Assembly (NCBI GenBank): GCA_963556495.2
Contig: OY747717.1
Coordinates: forward strand, 4,487,501-4,551,500
Source of the DNA: Valencia hispanica
Lineage: Eukaryota; Chordata; Actinopteri; Cyprinodontiformes; Valenciidae
Length of the DNA: 64,000 nucleotides
Direction: 5' to 3'
The notes below the pieces were generated by a model. It was given only the letters and a program-made list of their open reading frames with translations, did not search any database and was not told the DNA's origin. A program made the position numbers and the translations under genes. This document shows positions 45,510 to 54,817 of this stretch, one piece after another; position 1 is the first letter of the stretch; every line of letters begins with the position of its first letter.

Positions 45510-45925
45510 TGACAGATTATAATTCACACCCCAACCATTTGGTGCAGACGCGCGGACATTTTTAGGTTTGAGTTGAAGCGCGGAGTACAAGTAAGTGAAT
45601 CAATAGATTAATGAGAAGAAGATTCCCATGAAGCCATCTGAGCATCATGTCAGACCGGGAGGCTTTGGAGCGCTACTGTTACCGGTGCGGCTGGTTAAAG
45701 ACGCGCTTCAAAGATCCCGGTGTCGTGCCATCCAGCCGTGCAAAAGGAGCGCATGCTCCGTCATTTTCTGCTGCTGAAGCGATATGAAGCTGGGTTCAGA
45801 GAGTCGTTCCGACTTCTGATCAATTGAATCAGAGAAATGTTCACAGATTTCAAAACTTTGGCTGAAGTGGAGCTTTTAGTTCCAATCTCCAGTGCGTCAG
45901 CGCGGATTCAGCCTCAAGAACAGTG
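45510..45925 (+). repeat. Dispersed repeat B, copy 2
   Basis: Homologous to 19425-19905. An ATG at about 45648 opens a short frame reading MSDREALERYCYRCGWLKTR, which then shifts. The Cys-x2-Cys pair (CYRCG) could be part of a zinc-binding N-terminus, but this is speculative. Confidence 0.55.
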
Positions 45926-46033
45926 GTTCTCAACATGAGGTTCGTGTGCCCCAAGGGGCTCATTAGAGATTGCATCAGTCTGCACAATCTTGTCTGTGGT
46001 GAGGTTGTAAGACTTTTGGTGATACTATTCTTA

Positions 46034-46035
<2 letters not shown>

Positions 46036-46088
<53 letters not shown>
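46036..46088. repeat. (TA)n microsatellite
   Basis: About 26 uninterrupted TA units, likely polymorphic in length. Confidence 0.95.
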
Positions 46089-46089
<1 letters not shown>

Positions 46090-46179
46090 CTTTATTTCAG
46101 ACACACAATTGGTCCATAGATACAAAATAAAAGTGTGAAAGAAGTACACTACAAAAAATGACGTAGTTTATAATAAAAT

Positions 46180-46890
46180 TCATGAAAGACTAAAGTGCCA
46201 GTGTTTCCAAAGACCAGACATATATCTGTTGCAGCTTTTCTCAGGACTGGTTAGTGCCAGTATGATTCCATTTTCAGATTTGTCCAAACGACACATGAAT
46301 TTAAACATTAATTGCCTTAATAAGGCTCCACAGGTGGGAACACCAGAGTTCACAAAAAGCTGACTAGCACTGTGCCATCTTGGGACACGAAGGAGGAGCC
46401 TCATGGCATCATTGTAGGCTGCAGAGAGGCTACTGTTCTTATATCGCCACCACAAATGTGCTGTGTACATAGGAGTACAGTAGCATCTAAATAAAAAACA
46501 TTTAACATTAGGTGAGCACATGCTAAATTTTCGCAGCCACATGTTTCTTTGGGCATATCATTTGCAGCACTGTCTGTACAGATCTCTGTCGTCACTCATG
46601 TCGTCAGTTATGATATGGCCCAGATATTTTCTTTCTTTACACGTCTTCAGAGGCTGATTACTCAAGTAGAAATCAGGGAAAATTTGTATCTTGTCCTCCT
46701 TGGTTCTGACAATCATGATATTACTCTTGCTGGAATTGTATCTGATGTCAAAATCATTACCATACTGTGAACACACCTTTAATAATTGCTCCAACCCAGC
46801 ACTGTACGGGCTTAGCACTACCAGATCATCGGCATACATTAGGTGGTTGACGACAGAGTTTCATGAACCGCTTGATCTAAATTAGGATTT
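46180..46890 (-). mobile_element. LINE reverse-transcriptase C-terminal fragment
   Basis: On the minus strand HLMYADDLVVLSPYSAGLEQ (about 46845-46785) is the catalytic YADD box. It is followed by SKSNIMIVRTKED, KERKYLGHIITDDMSDDRDL, then (after a frameshift near 46560) FSMCSPNVKCFLFRCYCTPM and CRLDKSENGIILALTSPEKS. The N-terminal RT and endonuclease are absent. The clade is not one I can name with confidence; it is not the L2, Rex1 or Rex3 type found elsewhere in the window. Confidence 0.65.
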
Positions 46891-47929
46891 TAAAACAAAA
46901 ACATCAGCATGAACAGAATAATTACCAAGCATTTCTCTGCAGAATATTCTTTGCAAAGACATGATCAATGGTATCAAGTGAACCCATCAGCGGTTGTTCA
47001 TGCTGTGGCTTGTGCATCTCGTTATCCTCACATTCTTCTGTGCTCCCTCTGCAAAATAAGCCTTAAAAAAATGGACGTTGTTTTTATCTATAATTATGCA
47101 AGCAAATAGTTTCACAGCAAGATAAGGTCTCAGAAGCAATGACCAAATTGGATGCACTTGGGAAGTAAAATATTTTATTTTGGGGAGCTGACACATCAGA
47201 GGAAGCATCTCCTAACTGAAGGTAAGCAGACTTGGAAGATGCCTCAGAGATGCATTAACTGAGGCCTTCACAAACCTTCCTGGGTGATTATGGGATGGAG
47301 GAGGAGATGGAGCCGGTCTGTCATGGTGAACAAGGAGCTGAGCCAAAAGTTGATCCTCAGGGGAGCTTGTTGCAGAGGCTCCTCCTGATCAAAACATGTC
47401 AGCCGAGGTACTTTTGGTTTCCGCTTCAGGGTGTCTTCTGGCTACTAAGGTCGTAACGCTACACAAAAATCACAGTTCGGTATGTTTTCGGTACACTTTA
47501 ATTAAGGTTTTTTGTTTTTTTTTACTTTGATCAGCATTAAACACAGAAACTTTTTTTTACTTCTTTCCTTTCAATCCCTGAAATTGATTTCATTTTATTA
47601 TGTTATTTAAAAAAAGTATTAAGTATAGAAGTAACTGCAGATTTGATTGGATTATTTTTTTAGATAAAACAGTATTAATGTGGACGTCAGCTGGTTTTTC
47701 TCTAGTATCAGTGATGTTTACATTCAGCTGCTACATTCAGTTCAGAGCAGCGAGTGTTATGGACCTTATTGCTGTTGAAAGATGTGTTCACTGACAAAGT
47801 TCTGGTTCGGTCCTTCTCCCTTTTTCTACTATAGCTGCATGAGAAACCCATAATGTTCCCAAATAGCAGAGTTTAGTGACAGCTGGGATTCCTTTCTGTT
47901 TTGTTTTGGTGTCACTTTTTAAAGCCGTA
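46891..47929. other. Unassigned sequence
   Basis: No gene or repeat is recognised over about 1 kb. Short frames on both strands have no signature. Confidence 0.3.
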
Positions 47930-48175
47930 TGAATACATGCAACACACACACCCCTAGAAGCAAATCTCACACTTTCAACTCCAGATTTTGTGACGTTACA
48001 ACCACAAACACAAACTTCCTCTTATTTTATTGGGATCTTATGTAGTAGACCAACACAAAGTAGTACCTACCTGTGAAATGGAACAAAACGGATGAATCCA
48101 TGGTTCTGCCAGAACACCATATCCCTCTGATATGTGCTTGCTTACGTTAAAATCAAACCATCATTTCAGCATACC
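47930..48175. mobile_element. Tc1-type repeat fragment (terminal part)
   Basis: GTATGAATACATGCAACACA, then GTTACAACCACAAACACAAA, ATTTTATTGGGATCTTATGT and GTAGACCAACACAAAGTAGT, are the terminal blocks of the same common DNA repeat whose middle occurs at 17325-17570 and 49895-49990. Confidence 0.55.
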
Positions 48176-48619
48176 TACAGACTACAAGAGGTAAGTTTTG
48201 ATGTATTATCACATATTATATACACATTACCAAATTCTATGCCTGATGGAATAGCAAGAAATGTTAACAGAAATTTTCCATATAGTATTTTTAGCAAGTA
48301 GAGCCGTAAAACTGTGTAATGTCATGTTAAATTGGGCCATGCAGATAAAAGAAGAAAAAAATGGATTAAATTTCTGCCAGAGATTAATTTCACTTCAGAG
48401 ATTAAATTCTCTGATGTCAAAAAGTCGTAAATTTATGAGATAACGCTCAGAAATTTCTACGATTAAAGGCATACATTTTCTGAAATTGTTAGGTCAGGAA
48501 AAAAATTAGAAAAAACTTTGCTGAGATTTAAAATCTGTTATATCAGACAGAAAATGCCAGTCCTACAAGATTTAAGTGTTAAATTCACGAGATAAGCATG
48601 TGGATAATTTCAAAAGAGT
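48176..48619. other. Unassigned sequence
   Basis: No recognisable feature. Confidence 0.3.
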
Positions 48620-48800
48620 AAGCCAGGACCCAAAAATTGTACTCAAGTAAGAATAGCACTACTTCAACATATTTATACTCAAGTAAAAGTAAACAGTAGC
48701 CGTCCAAAAAAAAATAAATACTCGAGTAAGATTAAAAATGTGTTTGGTAAAAAGGCTACTTGAGTACTGAGTAAAATCCAATCTAATGATTCAAAAATTA
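48620..48800. repeat. ACTCAAGTA-type repeat end
   Basis: Several ACTCAAGTAA or ACTTGAGTACT words (48641-48770) mark the end of a common fish DNA repeat. Similar words at 49152-49163 and 49705-49720 flank the MITE at 49164-49678, so that MITE sits in the same repeat type. Confidence 0.45.
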
Positions 48801-48898
48801 TGTAATCAGACTATTATGTAAAATAGTAGTAAAAAGTAGGAGACATTTTTGTCATAAAAAAAAAATATAATACTAATACTTACAGAGGATACTGTACA

Positions 48899-48905
<7 letters not shown>

Positions 48906-48952
<47 letters not shown>
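48906..48952. repeat. (TA)n microsatellite
   Basis: About 23 uninterrupted TA units. Confidence 0.95.
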
Positions 48953-48955
<3 letters not shown>

Positions 48956-49163
48956 GTTATGATGTTGACTGTATATTCACTCGAACTCAAAATGCAACAA
49001 CAGATAGTATACTACATTAGAAAAACAAATCTTGTGTAGAAATAGGTGGTCTCCTTAATAAACTGTGTGTGGGTCTGGTGTATGTTTTGTTAAAATATGT
49101 TTGCTCTTCATTCAGTGAATATGCTCGCTGTGGGTAGAGCATCCAGAAATTTTACTCAAGTAA

Positions 49164-49678
49164 TACTGCGTTCACACTACCCAAAACGCTAACGCCTAGA
49201 ACGGCAAGATGACATGTAAAGTCTACGGTTGAGGCCGTCAGAGTCTCTGCGGCGCTTTGTGTGCTTTGGCCGTGGCAATTTTTGAAGCTTTCGCTGCTTT
49301 TCAAGCTTTAAAGCGGCAAAAGCCAGCAACGCAGAAAATTCAGCTTGCTGAACTTTCGGCGTCGTCCCCACATATTTAAAGTAGCACTGAAAGCGAACCT
49401 CTTTCCAATCTCAGAACGCCTCTCAAGAACGGGGGTGTATCCACAAACGGCGCTGATGCGCCCAACGTTGTCTAGCTTTGTTTAGCCAAGCCACTCTCTC
49501 TATATGATCCGCCATCGTTTGACATCCGGCAACAGAGGAAGCCACGCCCACACGCTCTTTTTTTTGTTCAGCAAGCGGCGGGCTTTGCAAGCTTCAGGCT
49601 TAAAAATGTATACGCTTCAAACTAGTCGCTTTGTGAGCGTTTTTTGACGGCGACAGTGAGTGCGGTGTGAACGCGGCA
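49164..49678. mobile_element. Harbinger-type MITE with TAA target duplication
   Basis: The ends TACTGCGTTCACAC and (inverted) TGCCGCGTTCACAC form 14-bp inverted repeats with two mismatches. TAA flanks both sides (49161-49163, 49679-49681), the 3-bp duplication expected for PIF/Harbinger. The body is GC-rich and non-coding. It lies inside an ACTCAAGTA-type repeat. Confidence 0.7.
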
Positions 49679-49894
49679 TAAGAGTGGCGATACTTCATAA
49701 AAAGTTTACTCAAGTAAAAGCGACAAAACGGCACACCCGGACCCCGTCACAAACACCGGTATGCTGTTTAGATAAAGTGGGCCAAACTGACAGACACTCC
49801 GGTACCACCAAATTGAATCCAGTGCTACTAATTGCCTTCAAAAGTCACCTAATTGTGCATAATTGAACGTCGATATAAATACAAGTGTGACCTT

Positions 49895-49990
49895 AACATA
49901 CCATCCCCACTGCTAAAAGAAATGTGGTGGTAGCATGATGCTGTGAGCGCGCCGGTCAGAGGTAATGGTAACATGGATGGAGCTAAATAA
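49895..49990 (+). mobile_element. Tc1-type repeat, middle piece, interrupted
   Basis: ATGTGGTGGTAGCATGATGC, then ACATGGATGGAGCTAAATA, is the middle of the common repeat seen at 17325-17570. Its continuation, GGGCGGAGGTTCACCTTCCA to CATATTCACGTTTTAGAA, appears at 50745-50812, on the far side of the TIR element at 49991-50744. Confidence 0.55.
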
Positions 49991-50744
49991 AGACCGATTC
50001 GGTGAGCAATTTGTGGAGGCCGCCATCTTGCGGCGCTGCCATTGCTGCGGTGACCAGCGTCCATACTCATTCACTGTGCTGTCACTGTAAACCGACACTC
50101 TACATTGACAGTATGATGAATACCTGGATTGATGATGTTAGACGGTGGCCTCCAGTAACTGATAAAGGTATATTAAATGAATACAGATTTTAATTTATGA
50201 ATTAATAATTTTTTGAACAATAAACAGTACGATTAATAGGAAGATAATAGACTGTACCATTAAACACTCCGCGTATAGTATGCGTTAGGTGTGCAGAAGT
50301 TAGCAAGCTAACAGTGTCATTTAATCATTATGGACTGGGTATGCGACTTTAAAAAAAACACAACACAAATTTGTGTTTTGTTTTAGATATTCAAGAGTAT
50401 TTTATTGAACGGCTGGCGTCCGATGACCAGAGAAACGGCAACTACAGGTCTCTGATCAACGGTCAAAAGTACCTTAACTCTGGACGGGTCGGGCATATTT
50501 CACACAGCCTTTTAGACGACCACATCGTATTGAAGGGATCAGTGAGTCATCCGCTGTCACCGAGATGTGAAAGTGACCGTGAGAAGAGATGGTGGCCATG
50601 TTGAACGGCTCTGCTGTGACCGAACGTCAGGCCTAGCCTATGGCTGCCCGAGTGGGAGCGGTGTTTATATATGTCTATGGGAGTGGTCACCGCAGTAATG
50701 GCGGCGGCTCGACTTCCGGGTATTTCGCCGAATCGGTCTATAGG
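49991..50744 (+). mobile_element. TIR element (GACCGATTCGG ends) carrying two exons
   Basis: The left end GACCGATTCGGTGA is mirrored at the right (minus strand GACCGATTCGGCGA). Just inside, CGCCATCTTGCGG...CATTGCTGCGGTGACC is mirrored by CCGCCATTACTGCGGTGACC. It sits inside the Tc1-type repeat at 49895-49990/50745-50812, with about 60 bp of the host repeat apparently missing. It is probably an internally deleted, non-autonomous copy. The superfamily is unknown to me; a P-element relationship is a guess. Confidence 0.6.
50113..50541 (+). pseudogene. Two-exon N-terminal ORF fragment inside the TIR element
   Basis: Exon a (50113-50167) encodes MMNTWIDDVRRWPPVTDK and ends AAAG|gtatat in phase 1. 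Exon b (50387-50541) follows TTTTGTTTTAG and restores the frame, reading DIQEYFIERLASDDQRNGNY, ...GRVGHISHSLLDDHIVLKGS. It ends TCA|gtgagt in phase 0. From memory, the WPPV...Y...L..GxV pattern resembles the N-terminus of the SWIM-finger/YqaJ-nuclease proteins encoded by some fish transposable elements. No further exon is present before the right TIR, so the remainder of the gene is deleted. The function of this fragment is unknown. Confidence 0.45.
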
Positions 50745-50860
50745 GCGGAGGTTCACCTTCCAGCAGGACAGCTGGAGCTACATCAAACCATATTCACGTT
50801 TTAGAAGTTGCAAACCGCTGTGTATCCGTTTCAGGGCTGGGGACGCTTTGGGATTCTTAA
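50745..50860 (+). mobile_element. Tc1-type repeat, continuation after the TIR element
   Basis: GGTTCACCTTCCAGCAGGAC, then TTCACGTTTTAGAAG, continues the repeat begun at 49895. Confidence 0.5.
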
Positions 50861-51037
50861 CGAGAAGCTAGAGAGCAGCTGCTGAGGAGAGGAATGTGTG
50901 GGTTTTCCTTCCAGCAGAAGACAATAGATTGCTCAGCATGTGGTGCGTGAAGATGTCGCAGTGGCCCGATGTTGGAACCAAAACCTTTCAATGTGCACCA
51001 TGTTGTAAAGAGTTGGATCTGAATGAGACTGGATCCT

Positions 51038-51316
51038 GGGGCTGCTCGGTGGTACCGACTGTAGGGCCGTCGCCTCGCAGCAAGACCTTCCTGGATTTGA
51101 ATCCCCGTCTGGGATTTTCTGCCTGGAAGTTTGCATGTTCTCCCCATGCATGCATGGGTTCTTTCTGGGTAACCCCACATATGACAGTTTGGTTTCTCTA
51201 AAATTGCATGATTGTTTGTCCTGTGTGTCCCTGTGATGGACTGGCGAACTGTCCAGGGTGTACCCTGCCTCTTACCCAATGACCGCCGGAAACAGGCACA
51301 AGCTCCGCCTGGCCCT
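51038..51316 (+). mobile_element. tRNA-derived SINE-like element, copy 2
   Basis: Same family as 6271-6608. It starts GGGCTGCTCGGTGG (box-A region). GGATTTGAATCC at 51093-51104 is a mutated box B. TTTGCATGTTCTCCCCATGC and CCCTGTGATGGACTGGCGAA follow. It ends near ACAAGCTCCGCC without a tail repeat. Confidence 0.65.
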
Positions 51317-51898
51317 ACATCTTGAATCGTTGGACTGTATCACACAAGTTTTCCCTGTAAAGTTCCTTTATATTAGATTTTGGGGCTGTAGTTGAAATTG
51401 GTCGGCATCTGTCTATATTTAGGTCCAAGGCGCACCATTCCTTCTAGTGGAGGCCTATATAATTTAGCTTGTATACAACTATAATTCTTATGTACCATAT
51501 GGGATCCAACACAAAACCTTCCGAGTTAAAAAAGATGTTTGTATTGTTTGGGCCGTCTATGGTATATTTAATCAGGATTAAAAAATAAATTTATAGCCCA
51601 TAATCAGCTCTGTGGCAGGAACTAAAAACGTAGACACTGTAATAAGCCTCCAGCTGCGGTTCACATACTCTGGATGCCGTCCACACTCGTTTGTATTTTA
51701 GTTACACTTATATATTTATGCAATAATCATAACTCAGCAAATCTGTAGGGGAATTACATATGTTTATTCACTTTACAACCCGGCAAAGTATGACATTGCA
51801 AACACACTGATTAGTTTGTTGCTTGACATAAACAAGAGACAAAGCACCGTAAGTCTAAAAGACAGTACATTAAGAAGAGATTCGAAAACACATGTAAA

Positions 51899-51902
<4 letters not shown>
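51317..51902. other. Unassigned sequence
   Basis: No recognisable feature. It lies just 3' of the scpp1-like gene. Confidence 0.3.

Positions 51903-51976
<74 letters not shown>
51903..51976. repeat. (AT)n(GT)n compound microsatellite
   Basis: About 27 AT units followed by about 10 GT units. The open frame across it is an artefact of the repeat. Confidence 0.95.
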
Positions 51977-52057
51977 AAAAGAGTGATTTTCATACCATAT
52001 CAGCATATATTCAATGGCAGTGATGGTTCCCACTCATATTTTAATGAGTTGCATTGT

Positions 52058-52063
52058 TTTATT
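52058..52063 (-). terminator. scpp1: Poly(A) signal of the scpp1-like gene
   Basis: TTTATT on the plus strand is AATAAA on the minus strand, about 155 bp after the stop codon at 52217-52219. It is the first canonical signal downstream. Confidence 0.6.
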
Positions 52064-52216
52064 GGGAGGGATTTTCTTTCCATGAAGCACATTTGGTCAT
52101 TCCTTTAAAACTTCAACCGAAAAACATAAATTTTTTCCAACCCTACAAAGCAGCCTCTAGTGGACTGAATGTTAAAAGAGAGGAAACAACAAGCAAACCA
52201 AACGTTTAGCCGTGTT

Positions 52217-52636
52217 TTAGATGTCCCCTCTCATTTCTGTAGCACCGACTGAAGTCTGAATCACGTCTGATGTGGCAACGTCCGCAGTCGCGTCCGTCAC
52301 CGCCGGCTCGGGTGTCACCGCCGGCTCGGGCGTCGTGTCCAGCACCATGATCACCGGTCCGACCGTGTTCGCCGTGTCCGGTTCTGGGGCGAACGTGCTG
52401 CCGTCTCCTGAGGTGATGGCCATGGAATCCGTGGTCACGACCAGCAAGGGGGGGACGGTGACGGCTTCGGTCACATCGACGACTACTTCTTCTTCTTCTT
52501 CTTCTTCCTCTTCCTCTTCCTCAGTCTCCTCCTCAGAGGACTCCTCGGAAGATTCCTCGGAGCCTTCGGAAAGCTCTGCCAAGTATCTCTGGGGCTGGTG
52601 TTTGTCGGGAATGTCGGCGTCGTGCCTGTGGCGGAT
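52217..52636 (-). CDS. scpp1: scpp1-like last coding exon: Ser-Glu, poly-Glu, RGD end
   Basis: The acceptor on the minus strand is GCTCCTCCACAG|ATC. The exon runs to TAA at 52217-52219. The Glu run is coded by GAA/GAG repeats (52487-52525), which may vary in length between individuals. The RGD codons are at 52231-52223, four codons from the stop. The plus-strand frame across the exon is a shadow. Confidence 0.8.
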   Translation of the reverse strand: MRHRHDADIPDKHQPQRYLAELSEGSEESSEESSEEETEEEEEEEEEEEEVVVDVTEAVTVPPLLVVTTDSMAITSGDGSTFAPEPDTANTVGPVIMVLDTTPEPAVTPEPAVTDATADVATSDVIQTSVGATEMRGDI

Positions 52637-54635
52637 CTGTGGAGGAGCAGTCAAATGTAACTAACTAATCGATCGAATAATGTCCACAATGGGTGCGTTT
52701 CCCCCAGATTTCTGTCCAAACTGTATTACTCTTTAAATGACAATTAAGGATGTAAGAAAACATCGATACGGCGATATATCGGGATGTTTTATGTCTTGAT
52801 ATTGTATCGATATTCAGAAGTAATGTAGGCTATCGATTTTATTCTTTGTTAGAATTTGAATGAAACCATTAATGATGACAGTTATTTTTGTAGAAAAATT
52901 AAAAGTATGACTGGTAGTTTGTGGCCGTTTTCACCTTCCTCTTTCCATCAACTAGATCAAGCAAAAAAACTGGATGTGTTAAAGAATGAAACAGGTTGGA
53001 GTGTTTAGAATACTGTGACAGTTTTTCTACAGTTAAATTCAGTTTTAAAAATCGCAATACATCATCTTACTCACAGTATCGCGATATATCGTATCGTCTC
53101 CCCTGTATCGTGATACATATCGAATCGCCAGATTTTTACCACTATACACATCCCTACTGTCAATATTTAAAGAGGAAGAAAGTTAATGTTGATGTTTTTG
53201 CCAAAAGAATGGTGGTCACGCGAACTTTGATTAATTAATAAGCAAAGATGAAGCCAAGATGGTAAAGCAGCTTGTTGCTCTGGAGTATACAGGTGTGTTA
53301 ACACGATGTCAAAACAGAAAGACAACAGCACTGACTTCAGCAAAGCCTCAAAAGGAAAGATTATCCACGAGTAGAAGACTTCCCAGCAGTGGATGTCCCA
53401 GTGAACTCACCGCAAAGTCAGAGAAATGTCAAAAAAAGCTTAGATTTTGCTTTATTTCTGACTACTGATCTGAGTTATTGTGTTAAATGTTAAAGATCCT
53501 GACGGGACAATTGGAAAAATACGGAACTAAGCCTCCGAAAACCTAAGCAGCATGACTGAACCCTAACTTCCAATACCAATGTCCTTTAGACAGATGTTAT
53601 CAGAGTAGAAATGTTTGGTCATGATCCACAGCACCATGTCTGCAAAAAAATAAACACAGCCCATGAGCCCAGGCACCCCAAACCAGCTGTCAGGCATGGT
53701 GGTGAAGGTATGATGATTTGTGCTTGTTCGGAACCTGGACACCTTGTATCCCAAAGTATGATCATCAGCAAGTGGGAAAACTTCCACATAATTCTGGTTA
53801 ATGTGTGTGTGTGCTAAGGTTAAAGGTCAACAGCAATGACAATAGAGAAGCAACTGCTGCTGCCCATCAATGTGGAAAAGGTTATAAGTCCAATTTCCAC
53901 ACGGTTTGGTGTTCAGCAAAGATTAAAAGATTACTCCCGAATTGAACCATTAAAACGCCCTCAACCAGCATGGCAAGCACGGTGGTGGAGGGGTGATAGT
54001 TTGGGCTCGTTTTTGTTGCCACAGGACCTGTGTGTCGATCACGAGCTCCTCTGTTCACAAAAAGCATTCCAGAGTCAAACTGTGTCCATGTCATCGGCAG
54101 GACAATGATCCCAAACACAGCAGCTGATTCTACAACAGGATGGCTGGAAATGAAAATAATCACGGGGTTTGAAACGGCCTAGTCAAAGCCCAGATGAAAT
54201 GTTGTGGTGGGAGGAATGGGTCCAAATTCCTCGAAAACAACAGTAACTGCTGCAATAGGCTGTTGTAGTTGATTAGTCATGGGGTGCACTTAGTTTTCAA
54301 AACAAATGTTTTCAAGTTTGGCTTCCTCTTTGCTTAATTAAGTAACAACAGAGTGGAACCTTTAGGGTCTTAGAGTTAGAATTACTTGTTTTGGTACTGA
54401 GAGATGCAAATGTTACACATTTTCCCCAAAAATTCGATTGTGAAAAATAAATAAAAATGATTTTGAAAGAGGATCGTGTTGCATTGAAGCTAAATTAATA
54501 GAAATAGCAAAGCAAGTGAAAGCAATAATTCATTGAACTGCAGTAGTCGGAGTGCTGTTGTGGTCGTCTTACTGGTTTAGCGGCTGTTGTTGTGAGGAGA
54601 ACAACAATGAGGAGGGTGAAGTTCAGAAGCCCCAT
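52217..54635 (-). CDS. scpp1: Acidic SCPP protein, probable scpp1, two coding exons
   Basis: A small secreted acidic phosphoprotein, by analogy a matrix protein of teeth or bone. Coding parts are 54635-54573 (21 codons) and 52636-52217 (139 codons plus TAA), joined in phase 0, about 160 residues. Residues 1-19 are a signal peptide (MGLLNFTLLIVVLLTTTAA). Then come a short basic/His stretch (IRHRHDADIPDKHQ), the SxE cluster SEGSEESSEESSEE, a run of at least 12 Glu, a Thr/Val-rich part with a TPEPAV repeat, and C-terminal MRGDI. Separate signal-peptide and acidic exons with phase-0 introns are the SCPP gene plan. In teleosts scpp1 neighbours spp1; that and the composition support the name, but the sequence itself is too fast-evolving to prove it. 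Small exons in the 1.9-kb intron could be missed. Confidence 0.7.
52745..53158. repeat. ATCGATAC-rich repeat in the scpp1-like intron
   Basis: Left CATCGATACGGCGATATATC and right ATCGCGATATATCGTATCGT, with CACATCCCT at the end, are the ends of a common fish DNA repeat whose GATACGATA words pair in inverse. It is non-coding. Confidence 0.5.
53560..54330 (+). mobile_element. Tc1-like transposase debris, two overlapping pieces
   Basis: Piece one (53560-53790) has ATGTTTGGTCATGATCCACA and GTCAGGCATGGTGGTGAAGG. Piece two (53870-54330) has AGCACGGTGGTGGAGGGGTG, GACAATGATCCCAAACACAG and GGCCTAGTCAAAGCCCAGA. These are the nucleotide blocks for the Tc1 catalytic region (NDPKHTS and WPSQSPDLNP types). 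Both pieces cover an overlapping part of the gene, so two copies or a duplication are joined here. All frames are broken. They sit in the intron of the scpp1-like gene. Confidence 0.7.
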
Positions 54636-54656
54636 CTCTGATTGTTTACCGTCTGT
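54573..54656 (-). CDS. scpp1: scpp1-like exon 2: signal peptide
   Basis: On the minus strand the acceptor is TTTGTGTTTCATAG, then 21 bp of 5' UTR, ATG at 54635, and 21 codons ending AAKP|gtaaga. This is the same plan as spp1 exon 2: a short UTR, then a signal peptide, then a phase-0 donor. Confidence 0.8.
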
Positions 54657-54817
54657 CTATGAAACACAAAACATTAAGCAAAATGTTAAGAAAAATCACG
54701 TTTACTCTGATAAAATACACAGATTCTTTTAGTTTTAACCTCAACATGACTCCAAGAATATTTAAACAAAACCTGATTTTTTTTCTATTAAAACGAAACA
54801 CAAGGAAAAACCCTCAC

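Noticed and set aside
50857..51279. 140-codon minus-strand frame
   Set aside because: It covers the SINE copy and its flank in antisense; a similar shadow frame occurs in the other SINE copy.
51773..52033. 86-codon frame with THTHTH and YIYIYI runs
   Set aside because: Produced by the (AT)n(GT)n microsatellite.
52272..52664. 130-codon plus-strand frame with a poly-Ser run
   Set aside because: Mirror of the scpp1-like acidic exon; splice signals, signal peptide and poly(A) signal all support the minus strand.
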